DNA of 64,000 nucleotides from Caldifermentibacillus hisashii (GTDB taxonomy: Bacteria > Bacillota > Bacilli > Bacillales > Caldibacillaceae). The stretch is from the NCBI RefSeq assembly GCF_027568575.1, contig NZ_JANUVP010000016.1. One strand, 5' to 3'. The position numbers were made by a program, and so were the translations under genes. Positions 33,133 to 43,572 of the stretch are shown here, one piece after another. Below the pieces are notes generated by a model. That model ran no database searches, was not told the DNA's origin, and was given only the letters and a program-made list of their open reading frames with translations. Every line of letters starts with the position of its first letter. The first letter of the stretch is position 1.

Positions 33133-34031
33133 TGATGGATTTGTTAATTATGGGAGGTTTTGGAATAGCTCTTTATGTATTTTATAAATGGATGGTAAAA
33201 GAGCCCATTTTACCGTGGAAGGAGAAAAATGAAACTGAAGCAATACCCATCAAAAGAAAAAAGAGGAAGAAGGATATTCAATTGGATGAGGAGCCGAAAC
33301 TTTTTGAAGAATTATTCGATGATGTTTCGGATATTAGTAATCATATGATTCGGTTTAAAGATAACACGTTTGCCATGATTGCAGAAGTAGAACCGGTTAA
33401 CTATTTTTTAAAAAGTCAGGAGGAACAAGAAGCAATTGACTCCATATTTGAAGGTTGGCTTGCGTCCATTACTTATCCAGTAGGTATTTATTTACAAAAC
33501 CGATTTATTGATATATCTGAACCAGTGGAAAATATGCAAAAAAACATGAAAGAAGCTGAAGACCTAAATGCTGATGCATTTAGTTTTGGACAGGCAATGA
33601 TACAAGACTTGATAAAATGGCAAAGAAGTTCACCACGTTATGAAACAAAAAGATATATTGTATTTTCACACAAAGTTAATATCCACGATATAAATGCAGA
33701 ATCCAAAGAAGAGTTGGAAGAAAAATTAATTGAAAAGACATTTTCTGAATTGTATCGACGGATAAACGCTGCAAAAGCTCAACTACGCAAGGCTGAGATA
33801 GGGATTTCCCTCTTGCCAACTGAAGGAATTTACGAATTATTATATTACACCTTTAATCGCCGGAAAGCAGTAAAAGTTCGGTTTAAAGATATTGTAGAAC
33901 AAGAAAAAAACGCCTTATATGTGACAGCTATTCAGTCAGATGAACGGATTGAAGCAGTAAAGGAGGTTATTAAGGAAAATGAACTTGAGGAAGAAGGAAA
34001 AGAAACCTATTCAGAACAAAAAATCAGCTAA
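33132..34031 (+). CDS. VirB4-associated N-terminal-domain protein (299 aa)
   Basis: It has one N-terminal membrane segment, a basic stretch (IPIKRKKRKKDI) and a domain that looks like the N-terminal VirB4/TraC region (MIRFKDNTFAMIAEVEPVNYFLKSQEEQEAI), but no Walker motifs. The ATPase follows as a separate protein whose start overlaps by 53 bp, so the usual VirB4 N-domain seems to be encoded separately here. This split is seen in some Gram-positive transfer systems. It should sit at the membrane next to VirB4. Confidence 0.7.
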   Translation: MMDLLIMGGFGIALYVFYKWMVKEPILPWKEKNETEAIPIKRKKRKKDIQLDEEPKLFEELFDDVSDISNHMIRFKDNTFAMIAEVEPVNYFLKSQEEQEAIDSIFEGWLASITYPVGIYLQNRFIDISEPVENMQKNMKEAEDLNADAFSFGQAMIQDLIKWQRSSPRYETKRYIVFSHKVNIHDINAESKEELEEKLIEKTFSELYRRINAAKAQLRKAEIGISLLPTEGIYELLYYTFNRRKAVKVRFKDIVEQEKNALYVTAIQSDERIEAVKEVIKENELEEEGKETYSEQKIS

Positions 34032-36072
34032 CGACAAGAAAGAAAAGACAAAAGTTCAAAAACAAGAAGATGTTGGACCCGATTATCAATTGGATACGAA
34101 ACCTACTATGTGGGAAGTCATTTCACCAGATGGGATAAAAATTGACGCAGAAGATTATGGAATCATTAAGCAGTCACTAGGGACAAATACATATTTTCGA
34201 CCAGTTTTTATTCCTCGGGATGGGTATCCTCGAAAAATGGAAACAAATTGGATTTATCAATTAACAAATAGTGGGGAAATAGATATCCATATTGATATTC
34301 ATAAAGTAGGGAAATCTGAAGCTGTACGTACATTACAAAGACAGATTACAATGCTCGAGTCGAACCTATCTTTCCAAACAAAAAGAGGGAATATTGACCA
34401 AATTAATGATTTAACCAGTAAAATCCGAGATACAGATTTATTAATGTCTGAAATCCAATTTTCGGAGAATGACATGTATAACGTTGGAACACTTTGCATG
34501 TTATATGGTCAGAGCAAAAAAGAACTTGATCGTTATAGCGAAGCATTGGAAGATGCAATGGCCAGTATGTTTTTTTCTTTAACATCGACATGGGGACGAG
34601 TAAAAAAGGGATTTCGTAGTATCTTACCATTTGGAAAAAACGAAATTCAAGACTCCTACCGGAACATCGACAGACGAGCTTTATCTACCTTCGCACCATT
34701 CATTAGTGGAAGTGGTAAGTATATGGGGGGAGTTCCCATAGGAATTAATCAAATTACGGGACAACTTGAATTTATTAATAGTTTTGGTAACGATGAATAC
34801 CGTCCACAGAATTACAACATGTTTATTATTGGAATTTCCGGTAGTGGTAAATCTGTTGCAATGAAATTATTAATTGCTCGTGAACTTACAGGAGCAAATA
34901 TTTATGCAAGATTAATAGACCCAGAAGGCGAGTTTATTCGGATTACCAAGCGTCTTGGGGGAATAAACCTGAACATCAATGAAGAAGAGGATATATGCAT
35001 CAATCCACTAGCTATCAATTTTAGCGACATTCCTCTTGACGAACAAGATGAAGAACTAGAGCTTTTAGAAGAAACAGATGACCGTGAAATTGTTGAAAAG
35101 AACGGTAAAAAATATGTTCGTTTTGTTCCATTGAAAGAAAAATTGAATGATTCATTAGATTTTTTTGACATTATCGTTAGAGGGAAAAATGGGGAAGATC
35201 AAGGACTAGATGTTTTTGAAAGAAACTATTTGGAAGAAGCAATTCAGTACATCTACACAGAAAAGTTGAAATTAACATCTCACCCAGATTCACTGTTTGA
35301 AAACAAAGTCGTGCAAATTGATAATCAATTAATTCAATCTAAAGTAAGAAAACCTGAGCCTACTATTTCAGATGTCTTTGAATATCTAACTGAGCATTAT
35401 ATCAAAGAACCAAAAGCTTCACGAATAATTGCGGCCATCCGCCCATTTTTACGGACGGGTTCAAAACCAATTTTTGACGGACAAACTTATTTAGGAAAAG
35501 GAGTTAACCAATCCTTGCAAGAAGCACGTCTGGTCAATTTTAACATTAGTAAAATGGAAGAAGGATTTTTAAAACCTATTGCTTATCACGTTATTTTAAA
35601 TTACTTATGGGAACATTTTGTGAAAAATGCAGATAATGCAACGAAAAAGAAATTTGTTTATGCTGATGAAGCATGGACGCTTATTGATTCTGAACAAACC
35701 GTTTCATTTATGGAGAAACTTGCAAGAAGGGCTCGAAAAAGAAATGCAGGACTCCGCATAGCCTCGCAGGATTTTGTTCGGTTTGTAATCAATCCCAAGG
35801 CAAGAGGTATCTTACAGAATACTTATTCGTATTTATTCCTTCAGCAAAACAAGATTGATAGAAAAGCTATCGAAGAAAATTTCGATTTATCAGCAAGAGA
35901 GCTTGAGATAATTTTTGGAATGCCTGGAAAAGGGGAAGGAATCTTACGTATTGGGAACAGTTCAATTTGGCTACAAACCAATCCAAGTGAAGAAGAGTTA
36001 TTCCTAATTGAATCCAATCCGGCTGTTTACGAGGAAAGAATGAAGCAGAAACGAATGAGAAACCTTCAATAG
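33979..36072 (+). CDS. virB4: VirB4-type transfer ATPase
   Basis: The 697-residue protein has Walker A GISGSGKS at 285-292, a following LIDPEGEF, Walker B KKFVYADEAWTL near 555 and the SQDFVRF and GEGILRIGNS elements of the VirB4/TraE family. It drives assembly and substrate transport at the base of the channel. The start ATG lies inside the upstream gene after TTAAGGAA. It is the most conserved gene of the transfer operon. Confidence 0.94.
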   Translation: MNLRKKEKKPIQNKKSANDKKEKTKVQKQEDVGPDYQLDTKPTMWEVISPDGIKIDAEDYGIIKQSLGTNTYFRPVFIPRDGYPRKMETNWIYQLTNSGEIDIHIDIHKVGKSEAVRTLQRQITMLESNLSFQTKRGNIDQINDLTSKIRDTDLLMSEIQFSENDMYNVGTLCMLYGQSKKELDRYSEALEDAMASMFFSLTSTWGRVKKGFRSILPFGKNEIQDSYRNIDRRALSTFAPFISGSGKYMGGVPIGINQITGQLEFINSFGNDEYRPQNYNMFIIGISGSGKSVAMKLLIARELTGANIYARLIDPEGEFIRITKRLGGINLNINEEEDICINPLAINFSDIPLDEQDEELELLEETDDREIVEKNGKKYVRFVPLKEKLNDSLDFFDIIVRGKNGEDQGLDVFERNYLEEAIQYIYTEKLKLTSHPDSLFENKVVQIDNQLIQSKVRKPEPTISDVFEYLTEHYIKEPKASRIIAAIRPFLRTGSKPIFDGQTYLGKGVNQSLQEARLVNFNISKMEEGFLKPIAYHVILNYLWEHFVKNADNATKKKFVYADEAWTLIDSEQTVSFMEKLARRARKRNAGLRIASQDFVRFVINPKARGILQNTYSYLFLQQNKIDRKAIEENFDLSARELEIIFGMPGKGEGILRIGNSSIWLQTNPSEEELFLIESNPAVYEERMKQKRMRNLQ

Positions 36073-36091
36073 AAAGGAGGATATAACTTTT

Positions 36092-39000
36092 ATGGATGTG
36101 TTAGGCGATAAGCTAGGAGCCCTCTTTGAATCTCTATTTGGAGATATGTGGGAATGGATTGTTACCCCATTTAAAAATTTACCAACTTTTAAAAATTTAA
36201 TCTTTGGTAGAGATGGAGATGGAGATTTAGCGTACGGTATTTTTAAAACAGATGAAATTACAAATATATTTGGGCCTGGGGTAAAAGTCTTTATGACGTT
36301 AGCTATTTTTGCTATTTTAATAGGAATTATCTTAGGTGGAATGAAAGTATCGTCAACTGGAATTAATCCATCCAACCGAACCTATGTTTTAGATTTTTTT
36401 AAAGACTTAATCATTGTAGGCTTAGTGCTATTTAATTTAGACACCTTATATTACATTATGTTTGGTCTGAATTATTCGATTATTAATGTGTTTGGTGCCG
36501 CCCATGAGGAATTATTTGAACTCAAGGATAGTATAGAAACGGGTAAAGGTGTAATAGGTTGGTTAATTATTAATCTTTGCTTACTTGGCTTAACCATATG
36601 GGCAAACTTTTACTATATGATGCGAAAATTAACCTTGTTACTGCTTATGATTATGGGTCCGCTGATGGTGACACTGTATCTTATTCCCAAAACCAAAGGG
36701 ATTACCTGGGCTTGGTTGAAAGAGTTATTCGGAACGGTCATGGTGCAATCCATTCATGCTATGCTTTATTGGGCAATCGCTCTTCTAAGCGCTTCTACAA
36801 CTGGAGTTGAATCCGTTATTCTTTATGTTATTTTCATTCCTGTTTCTGAAGCCATACGTGCATTATTTGGTCTGGGAGGAGATATGCATGAGCGGCTTAA
36901 CCGAGCGGCTGCTATGATGGGTGGAGGCGCCTTGACCGGTATATACGGTGCATTTAAGGGCGCATTAGGTGAAAAATCAGTAATGGAAACAATAAAAGGA
37001 GCCTATAGAGGGTTTAAAAATAATAAAAATGTTGGGGATTCAGAATCGAAAGAAGAGAAATCAAAAGGGGTTCTCAATAACGTCGGAACAGATGTAAGCT
37101 CTACTGCAAAATCCGAACGAATGTTAAAATCTGGTGAAATTATGTCCAAAGCAGGAAAAGCAATTGTTGGTGCAGCTGGGGCCATTACTGGTTCACCGAT
37201 GGGACCAATGGGCTCTATAGTTGGCTCTACAATTGGGTTTGGAATGGGTGGTGTTGTTGGAGGAACAATTGGTAGAGCAGGGGCTGCTGTTACTCAAGGA
37301 GTGGCTAATAGACTAAATTCAGGATTTAAAGAAGGCTCTAAGAAGTTTAAAGGTATTCAAAACGCCGAGGATGAAGCTGATGAGAAATTAGCCCAAACAA
37401 TTGCAGAAGACGAAACTACTCAGTGGGCCAGTCAGAATAAAGAATTGTTTATGAAGGATTTAAAAGAAAGATTCCCAGATGCCAGTGATTCACAACTTTC
37501 CCAAATGTGGGGTAATGAGGTTAACGCAAAAAGAGGAGAATTTTTAGAAAAAGCTAGAAATACTGTTGGGCAAATTAACCGTGGAAATCAACCACATGCA
37601 AGGGCAGAAGATTTAGTTAATTCAACAGTAGATAGTTTAACTAACGATTGGGCAGAACGTAATAAGGAAAATTTCAATACAGCATATGATCAACAGAATC
37701 CACTTCCTGCAAATGCAACTGCCGACGATATTGCCAAACATAATAAACAAAAAGAAAAGGCATGGCAAAATACTATAGCAAATAAACGAAATGAGATTCG
37801 TCAATCCGCAAATAATACTCTTTCTAAAATAGGAGGAACGTCATCTGTAGTAGATGTTGACGCCTTTGCTAAAGATGTTGGTCAGGAACTAGAGATGCTT
37901 GGTTTAGATCCTGATAAATCAACAAAATTAATCAAAAATACAATAGGATCTACTGGCGATAGGAATATGGCTGATGCTAAGAAATTAGTCGATACTACTG
38001 TAGACACATTGACCACTAATTGGGCAAAAAACAATAAAGATGCATTTATGGCTGATTACGATCAAAAAAACCCGCTTCCAGCCAACGCAAGTGAGGAAAT
38101 GATTGCTAATCACAATCAAAACCGAGCAACAGCATGGCAAAATGCAGTAAACAACAAGCGAGAAGCTATCCAGCGAACTGCCGAAAACACAGCAACAAAA
38201 TTTACAAATGGAGCAAATACATCAGATCAATTAATTAATAAAGAACAATTTATTGAACAAATGGGCCAAGAGATAACTTCAAAAATGAATATGAGTAGTT
38301 CTCAAGCCAACTCAATTATTAAAAAAGCGGTAAATAATGTGCCAAGTACAAATCAACAGCCTGCAAAGACTTCTGAATTAGTTAATTCGACTGTAGACAA
38401 ATTAACCAATACATGGGCGAAGGATAATCAAGAAAAATTCCTTAATAACTACGATAAAAGTAACCCGTTACCAGAAAATGCGTCTTCGACCGTAATACAA
38501 CAGCATAACCAAAACCGTTCAGCTGCTTGGCAAAATGCTGTAGCTAATAAACGACAAGAAATTAGTGGTGTTGTTAATCAAGTAGCAAGTAAATTAAGTT
38601 ATAATGCACCAAATCCAATATCATTCGTAGATAAGGAAGCATTTGCCAATGAAGTTGGAACAAGTGTAGCAGATGTTCTCGGAAAAGGTTCAAGAGAGAC
38701 TGTACAAGCAGTAAAACAAGCAACGAGTAGTGTAAAACCCGTTTCCTTATATTCAGGAAAGTCAGTAAATAGAGAAATGTTACTGAATCGTTTAGCAGAG
38801 CAAAAAACTTCTGCTGGTATGACCCAATATATTAATGATGGCATTAATTCCGGGCAATTTCAGACACAGGAAGAAGGACTTCAACAGTGGCACCAAGTAG
38901 AGGCTCCTAAACGGTTTAATGAAAATGTCAGCGAGTTGGCTAGTAGCTTACCGAGAATGATTCCATTAAATCATCGTGTTATTAAAAATCCTGTGGCCCG

Positions 39001-40153
39001 AGCAGTAGGAGCCAGTGTAATAGCAGCTAGTTCTTTTGTTACAGGTGCATCTGGAATCAAAGAAATAAGTCAATTTGTCGGGGAATCCCGGGTTGGTCAA
39101 GCTTCAAAATTAGGAATGATGGCGATACAAGAAGAAATTTCAAAACCGGCTAACTATGCACAAGGTGTATTGTCAGGTATTCAAGAAAAAGGTATATCTA
39201 TCTTACAAGAAGGTGTTAATCAATTTGTTTCAGGTTATCAAAATTACACACCTGTTAATGCTGTAGAAAAACAAGCTGGTTTTAGAAATGCGGTAGCCTA
39301 TACAGTTGGAGTAATTGGTGGCGTTAACGGCTATAAAAAGGGCGCAAAATTGGGTATGAAAATGAACCCTTATAACAAAGCTGTGAACGAACAAACTGCG
39401 GAAATGGCAGATATTCAACACATGGTTCAAACTGTAACTGATGATACTGGAACAAAGATTCCCAATGGTGCTATTCGTATTGTGACGACTGCCAACCAAA
39501 CAGTTCTTCAAGTTCGAAATAAGACCGGACAAGTCCAAACGGTTTCTAGAATATCTACTGGAGACTCCAGTTTAAAGAAAGGAGAAACGATTTATCAGGA
39601 TTTATCAATTGATAACGGACATTTGTCCCCTGTCTCACCTGTTTATAAAGAGGATAGTGGTGGAGGTCGAATTTCGTTAAATAGGAGCATTAATATAGAT
39701 CCGAATAAACTTGTAGCAAACAGAAATACTCCACAATCTCCACGAATTGTTAATGAAGTGCAAAGTTACAATCAAGCAGTAGATAGCGGCCAATATTATT
39801 TGAGAGATGCAATAAAGGACATGACAAATATTCAAATGATTGTTGATCGGAATAGAAGCTATTTAGTTGGGCAAAAGGATGGTAGGCAATATCGTATATC
39901 TCAATATGGTCCCGGTGATGCCCGACTAACACCAAATGAGGTAATTTACCGTACATGCGATGTAAAAAATACAAGATTGGAAATTAAGGGTACACAAAAG
40001 CAAATTGATAATGAAATATTTGATTATAACGATTATACAACTACTTTAACACCAAACGATTTAATTCCAAGAATGCCTCCTAACAAGCGAAATATGGCAA
40101 GAAAACAGAGTGAAAAATATAGAGAAAAAAGCTTAACCGAGCCATTAAGGTAG
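36092..40153 (+). CDS. giant VirB6/TrbL-like channel protein with internal repeats
   Basis: Residues 1-270 contain about seven hydrophobic segments in VirB6/TrbL fashion, with the Gly-rich region following (GGGALTGIYGAFKGALG). The long soluble part carries three clear tandem repeats of about 120 residues (near 505, 630 and 765) marked by STVD-x-LT-x-x-WA, YD-x-x-NPLP-x-NA and AWQN-x-x-x-NKR, with a weaker copy before them. The C-terminal 350 residues are of unknown fold. The 1353-residue size far exceeds a normal VirB6. The repeats may span the cell wall or contact the recipient. A ribosome binding site AAAGGAGG precedes the ATG. Confidence 0.8.
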   Translation: MDVLGDKLGALFESLFGDMWEWIVTPFKNLPTFKNLIFGRDGDGDLAYGIFKTDEITNIFGPGVKVFMTLAIFAILIGIILGGMKVSSTGINPSNRTYVLDFFKDLIIVGLVLFNLDTLYYIMFGLNYSIINVFGAAHEELFELKDSIETGKGVIGWLIINLCLLGLTIWANFYYMMRKLTLLLLMIMGPLMVTLYLIPKTKGITWAWLKELFGTVMVQSIHAMLYWAIALLSASTTGVESVILYVIFIPVSEAIRALFGLGGDMHERLNRAAAMMGGGALTGIYGAFKGALGEKSVMETIKGAYRGFKNNKNVGDSESKEEKSKGVLNNVGTDVSSTAKSERMLKSGEIMSKAGKAIVGAAGAITGSPMGPMGSIVGSTIGFGMGGVVGGTIGRAGAAVTQGVANRLNSGFKEGSKKFKGIQNAEDEADEKLAQTIAEDETTQWASQNKELFMKDLKERFPDASDSQLSQMWGNEVNAKRGEFLEKARNTVGQINRGNQPHARAEDLVNSTVDSLTNDWAERNKENFNTAYDQQNPLPANATADDIAKHNKQKEKAWQNTIANKRNEIRQSANNTLSKIGGTSSVVDVDAFAKDVGQELEMLGLDPDKSTKLIKNTIGSTGDRNMADAKKLVDTTVDTLTTNWAKNNKDAFMADYDQKNPLPANASEEMIANHNQNRATAWQNAVNNKREAIQRTAENTATKFTNGANTSDQLINKEQFIEQMGQEITSKMNMSSSQANSIIKKAVNNVPSTNQQPAKTSELVNSTVDKLTNTWAKDNQEKFLNNYDKSNPLPENASSTVIQQHNQNRSAAWQNAVANKRQEISGVVNQVASKLSYNAPNPISFVDKEAFANEVGTSVADVLGKGSRETVQAVKQATSSVKPVSLYSGKSVNREMLLNRLAEQKTSAGMTQYINDGINSGQFQTQEEGLQQWHQVEAPKRFNENVSELASSLPRMIPLNHRVIKNPVARAVGASVIAASSFVTGASGIKEISQFVGESRVGQASKLGMMAIQEEISKPANYAQGVLSGIQEKGISILQEGVNQFVSGYQNYTPVNAVEKQAGFRNAVAYTVGVIGGVNGYKKGAKLGMKMNPYNKAVNEQTAEMADIQHMVQTVTDDTGTKIPNGAIRIVTTANQTVLQVRNKTGQVQTVSRISTGDSSLKKGETIYQDLSIDNGHLSPVSPVYKEDSGGGRISLNRSINIDPNKLVANRNTPQSPRIVNEVQSYNQAVDSGQYYLRDAIKDMTNIQMIVDRNRSYLVGQKDGRQYRISQYGPGDARLTPNEVIYRTCDVKNTRLEIKGTQKQIDNEIFDYNDYTTTLTPNDLIPRMPPNKRNMARKQSEKYREKSLTEPLR

Positions 40154-40162
40154 GTGAGGGCA

Positions 40163-42304
40163 ATGGGTTTTCAAGAAGAACAAGAACGTTCCGTTGCTAG
40201 GAGGATAGTTGATAAACAGGTAAGTAAAGGAAAAAGAAAACTCCTTAAAAAAGGGGCAAAGGTTGCTAAAAAGTTAATAAAGGCAGCAGTGAATCGTTTT
40301 GCTGCTGTCCTCTCAAAAGTATTTATGTGGCTTATTGGTTGGATAGGAATTCCTGCCATATTAACGGGGTTTTTCATTATCATTTCTGTGGTTATCATTT
40401 CGATGGCTCTAACTGCCATGTTTGGAACAGGAGAGGGCTTAGAGGGAGAAGAAAGAGAAATCTATAATTATATCGTAAAAAAGGCTAATAGTACCGTAGA
40501 TATGAATAGTTCATGGGAAAGACCCTACCGTGTTCCTGAAGAACTGATAGCTGCAACTATTCAATTAGACGTATTCACAGAAAAAGAAATAAAAGGGGTC
40601 ATTGATAAAATGGCCAGTAAATTAGCACCTACTTTCGATTATGGATCTTACAATGAGTGGAAAAAAACACAAATTCTTGTATATGAGGATGGTAAGTTAA
40701 TAAGTGAAGGACCCATAATCCAGACTGACAATTGGGTATCTAAACTTGATCATGTAGACTATTGGAATGGCTATACTCAGTTTATTTACGAACCTGAAGA
40801 GACACCTTGGTCATCGAAGGAAGTCATTACCTATCGTGAAGAAAAATATATAGACAAAGTAATAGAGACATATACCGAAGTCATAGACGAACCCTATCAT
40901 GTACGCGAACTCGTCCCTTATGAAGTGACTTATCAAGTCCCTTATGTAACAACTGAAAGAGTTCCATATACCGAAACGGTACAAAAGAAAGTTTGGAATG
41001 GTTTTCGTTTTGTTTTTGTAACTGAAACTGTAACAAAATTTCGAGAAGAAAAAGTTACAAAATATAGAACCGTAACAGAAACACGATATAAGGAACAAAT
41101 TGTCCAAAAAACTAGAAAAGTAGCCGTTGAAAAGCAACGGGAGGTACTTGTTGAAAAGACAAGAAAAATAGAAGTCAAAACCGTGACAAAAACCAAACAG
41201 CAATACTTTACTTCTCGTTCTAATTCAACAACTGATTATTCTTATTTAGATAATGTCTTAAATTCTTATGGTCTTGGATTAAAAGATAAACAGCTTATTG
41301 AAGTCAACTACCTATTCACTGGAAAAACTATGAATTATACTGGTTGGTTACAATCCAATGGAGGTTTGAATGGGGGATATACATATTTTGACGGAACGGT
41401 TATCCCAGGTGCCGGTGTACCAGCAGAGTTCATGCAATATTATCGGGGTGCGGAAAAGCAGTATGGAGTTCCTTGGTATGTTCTTGCCGCTCTCCATTTC
41501 GTTGAAACTGGATTTTCTACACATTCTACGATGATTTCATCAGTGGGTGCTATCGGTCCGATGCAATTTATGCCTGCCACTTGGGTTGGTTATAAATACA
41601 ACATTGGTGGTGGATTAGTTTCTTCCTCCTTAGACATTACCAGTTTGTCAGTGATTTCAAGTGGAGGAGGATATGGAAAAGATGGAGATGGAGACGGAAA
41701 GGCGGATCCGTGGAATAATGCAGATGCGATATACACTGCTGCTGCCTATCTCTCGGCCAATGGGTACGCTCAAGACCCTAGAAAAGCCATTTGGGCATAT
41801 AATCACGCAGATTGGTACGTGAATAAAGTTTTGCAAAGTGCTGAAACATTTAAAAACGCTGCGACGTACGAAGGAGGGGGGGAAATTCCACCACTTCAAC
41901 CGGGAAGCTTCATGAGACCGGCCACCGGCAAAGTCACATCAGGATTTGGTTCTCGTGGAAATAGCCAACACTATGGCATTGATATAGGTGGAGGAGGAAG
42001 GACGAATGTACCGATTGTTGCCGCAGCGGACGGGGTCGTTACCAGGTCCTATTTATCTTCCAGTTATGGAAATGTAGTTTTTATCAAGCACACTATAAAC
42101 GGAATGCAATTTGAAACTGTATACGCACATATGCAAAATAGAGCTGTTATTGAAGGTGCTCAAGTAAAACAAGGGCAATTTTTGGGTTATATGGGGGCAA
42201 CTGGTCGTTCTGATGGTGTCCATTTACACTTTGAAATTCATCGAGATTCATGGAATTCATCAAAATCAAATGCTCTCAATCCGGCCGGATTCATTCCTTT
42301 ATAA
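40163..42304 (+). CDS. lytic transglycosylase and M23 peptidase cell-wall hydrolase (VirB1-like)
   Basis: One N-terminal membrane segment (about residues 55-85) is followed by a Tyr/Val/Thr/Glu-rich repetitive region (about 225-345, repeats like VPYEVTYQVPYVTTERVPY). Next comes an SLT lytic transglycosylase domain (AALHFVETGFS with catalytic Glu, then GAIGPMQFMPATW) and an M23 metallopeptidase domain (HYGIDIGG, HLHFEIH). Such bifunctional enzymes open peptidoglycan for the transfer channel. The ATG at 40163 is preferred over an in-frame GTG at 40154. Confidence 0.92.
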   Translation: MGFQEEQERSVARRIVDKQVSKGKRKLLKKGAKVAKKLIKAAVNRFAAVLSKVFMWLIGWIGIPAILTGFFIIISVVIISMALTAMFGTGEGLEGEEREIYNYIVKKANSTVDMNSSWERPYRVPEELIAATIQLDVFTEKEIKGVIDKMASKLAPTFDYGSYNEWKKTQILVYEDGKLISEGPIIQTDNWVSKLDHVDYWNGYTQFIYEPEETPWSSKEVITYREEKYIDKVIETYTEVIDEPYHVRELVPYEVTYQVPYVTTERVPYTETVQKKVWNGFRFVFVTETVTKFREEKVTKYRTVTETRYKEQIVQKTRKVAVEKQREVLVEKTRKIEVKTVTKTKQQYFTSRSNSTTDYSYLDNVLNSYGLGLKDKQLIEVNYLFTGKTMNYTGWLQSNGGLNGGYTYFDGTVIPGAGVPAEFMQYYRGAEKQYGVPWYVLAALHFVETGFSTHSTMISSVGAIGPMQFMPATWVGYKYNIGGGLVSSSLDITSLSVISSGGGYGKDGDGDGKADPWNNADAIYTAAAYLSANGYAQDPRKAIWAYNHADWYVNKVLQSAETFKNAATYEGGGEIPPLQPGSFMRPATGKVTSGFGSRGNSQHYGIDIGGGGRTNVPIVAAADGVVTRSYLSSSYGNVVFIKHTINGMQFETVYAHMQNRAVIEGAQVKQGQFLGYMGATGRSDGVHLHFEIHRDSWNSSKSNALNPAGFIPL

Positions 42305-42312
42305 AAGGTTAA

Positions 42313-42334
42313 CTAAGGGGATAGTTCCCCTTAG
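42313..42334 (+). other. intergenic hairpin without T-run
   Basis: CTAAGGGG (42313-42320) pairs with CCCCTTAG (42327-42334) between the hydrolase and lipoprotein genes. With no T-run it is more likely an mRNA processing or stability element than a terminator. Confidence 0.55.
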
Positions 42335-42358
42335 TCATAATTAAGGAGGTTTCTTTGT

Positions 42359-42892
42359 ATGAAAAAATTCTTACTCATCTTTATAGCTATTATTCTAGCA
42401 AGTGCACTTAGTGCATGTTCTTCTAAATCAAAGAATAATAGTACAACTGGTAATGTAAAAATAACAGAAGAAAATGTCCCTTACATTGAAAAATATGAAA
42501 AGTCCGTACAAAATTACTCCAAAGAAATGTCGGAAATCTTAATTATTTTTAACAATGCCGTTGATGGTGTATATACCAAAGAATTAAGTAAAGAACAATT
42601 TTCTAACATTCTTACCCAAACAATAGACAGGTCGAATGAACTTGTTACATCTGTTGAAAGCGAAAATGTAGAACCCGATCTTTTTGAATCACAGCAACAA
42701 TTTATTCTTTTGGTTAACCGAACACACCAACTATTATTAGATGCAATTGATATGGCAAATAATCCTGATGATGAAATAGATAAAGAACTACTTCGAACTG
42801 ACTATCTTGCTATAAAAACGGACCATGCGACTTTCATCAATAATTTGAAAGTATTGGGAGAAGAATTAGAAAAAGGAAAGAGTGGGAAATGA
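42359..42892 (+). CDS. transfer-operon lipoprotein
   Basis: A signal peptide ends in the lipobox ALSAC (Cys about residue 20). The mature 157 residues are helical and acidic. The ribosome binding site is AAGGAGG. It lies between the cell-wall hydrolase and another membrane-anchored protein of the same operon, where surface-exclusion or channel accessory lipoproteins are common. No family is recognised. Confidence 0.75.
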   Translation: MKKFLLIFIAIILASALSACSSKSKNNSTTGNVKITEENVPYIEKYEKSVQNYSKEMSEILIIFNNAVDGVYTKELSKEQFSNILTQTIDRSNELVTSVESENVEPDLFESQQQFILLVNRTHQLLLDAIDMANNPDDEIDKELLRTDYLAIKTDHATFINNLKVLGEELEKGKSGK

Positions 42893-42896
42893 AACA

Positions 42897-43550
42897 ATGA
42901 ATAAAAGTAAAACCCTTATTGCAATGGGATTTATGGTAATTGCTGTCATTGTTGTGTATTGGGCCTTCAATGTAAAAACGAATTATGAAATAATTGATAT
43001 TCAAGATTCTCAAAATGAAGTTTTAGCTGAAATGAAAGCAATCAATCAATATGTCCAAGATACGAACGAATGGATGAATGAACAGTTGGGCGGAGAGGAG
43101 AACAATGACGTAGCATTTTCCCATGCACCTGCCAAAACGCAAGATAACGAAGATCCAAAGGTTAAACTAATAAAATATTTCATTACTGGGTTAACAATAA
43201 AAAATACTGATTTATTTATTTCCTGTTTTAATCCAGAAACTATCTCGAAAGACCTTTTTACATTTGACAACCCAGATAAAAATGAAGTTGCTTTAGATTT
43301 GATTAAACAAATGACAAGAGAAGGAAAAATAAAAGAAATCCATTATAAAGAAAATAGAGGGCTCTTGAACGAATCGACAAACGAAATTACTCTCACCTTT
43401 ATTTATGAAGATGGCCAAGAAGCAAAAGTAAATTTTACTGTAGAATCATTTAATGATATACACGATGAACAGGATGAGGAACATTCCGTTTACGTCATTT
43501 CAACATCTGCTTTAACTATGATCGAGCAAATAGAAACCGCACTTAGTTAA
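42897..43550 (+). CDS. membrane-anchored NTF2-like accessory protein
   Basis: The start is ATG 42897. One N-terminal membrane segment (residues 5-25) leads to a short coiled coil and a soluble domain (about 85-215) whose VKLIKYFITGLTIKNTDLFISCFNPE opening resembles the NTF2-like/VirB8-like fold. VirB8/TcpC-type proteins of Gram-positive systems have this topology. It ends at a terminator and would close the transfer operon. The VirB8-like idea is inference from topology. Confidence 0.6.
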   Translation: MNKSKTLIAMGFMVIAVIVVYWAFNVKTNYEIIDIQDSQNEVLAEMKAINQYVQDTNEWMNEQLGGEENNDVAFSHAPAKTQDNEDPKVKLIKYFITGLTIKNTDLFISCFNPETISKDLFTFDNPDKNEVALDLIKQMTREGKIKEIHYKENRGLLNESTNEITLTFIYEDGQEAKVNFTVESFNDIHDEQDEEHSVYVISTSALTMIEQIETALS

Positions 43551-43572
43551 TAAAACCTGTGCGGCTTTTTTT
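43534..43572 (+). terminator. terminator of the VirB-type transfer operon
   Basis: CCGCAC (43537-43542) pairs with GTGCGG (43559-43564), followed by seven T. The stop codon is in the loop. Confidence 0.7.

Noticed and set aside
40811..41203. Long Phe/Ser/Thr-rich open frames on the minus strand
   Set aside because: They are artefacts of the Val/Thr/Glu/Lys repeats of the wall hydrolase on the plus strand; no ribosome binding site or family match.
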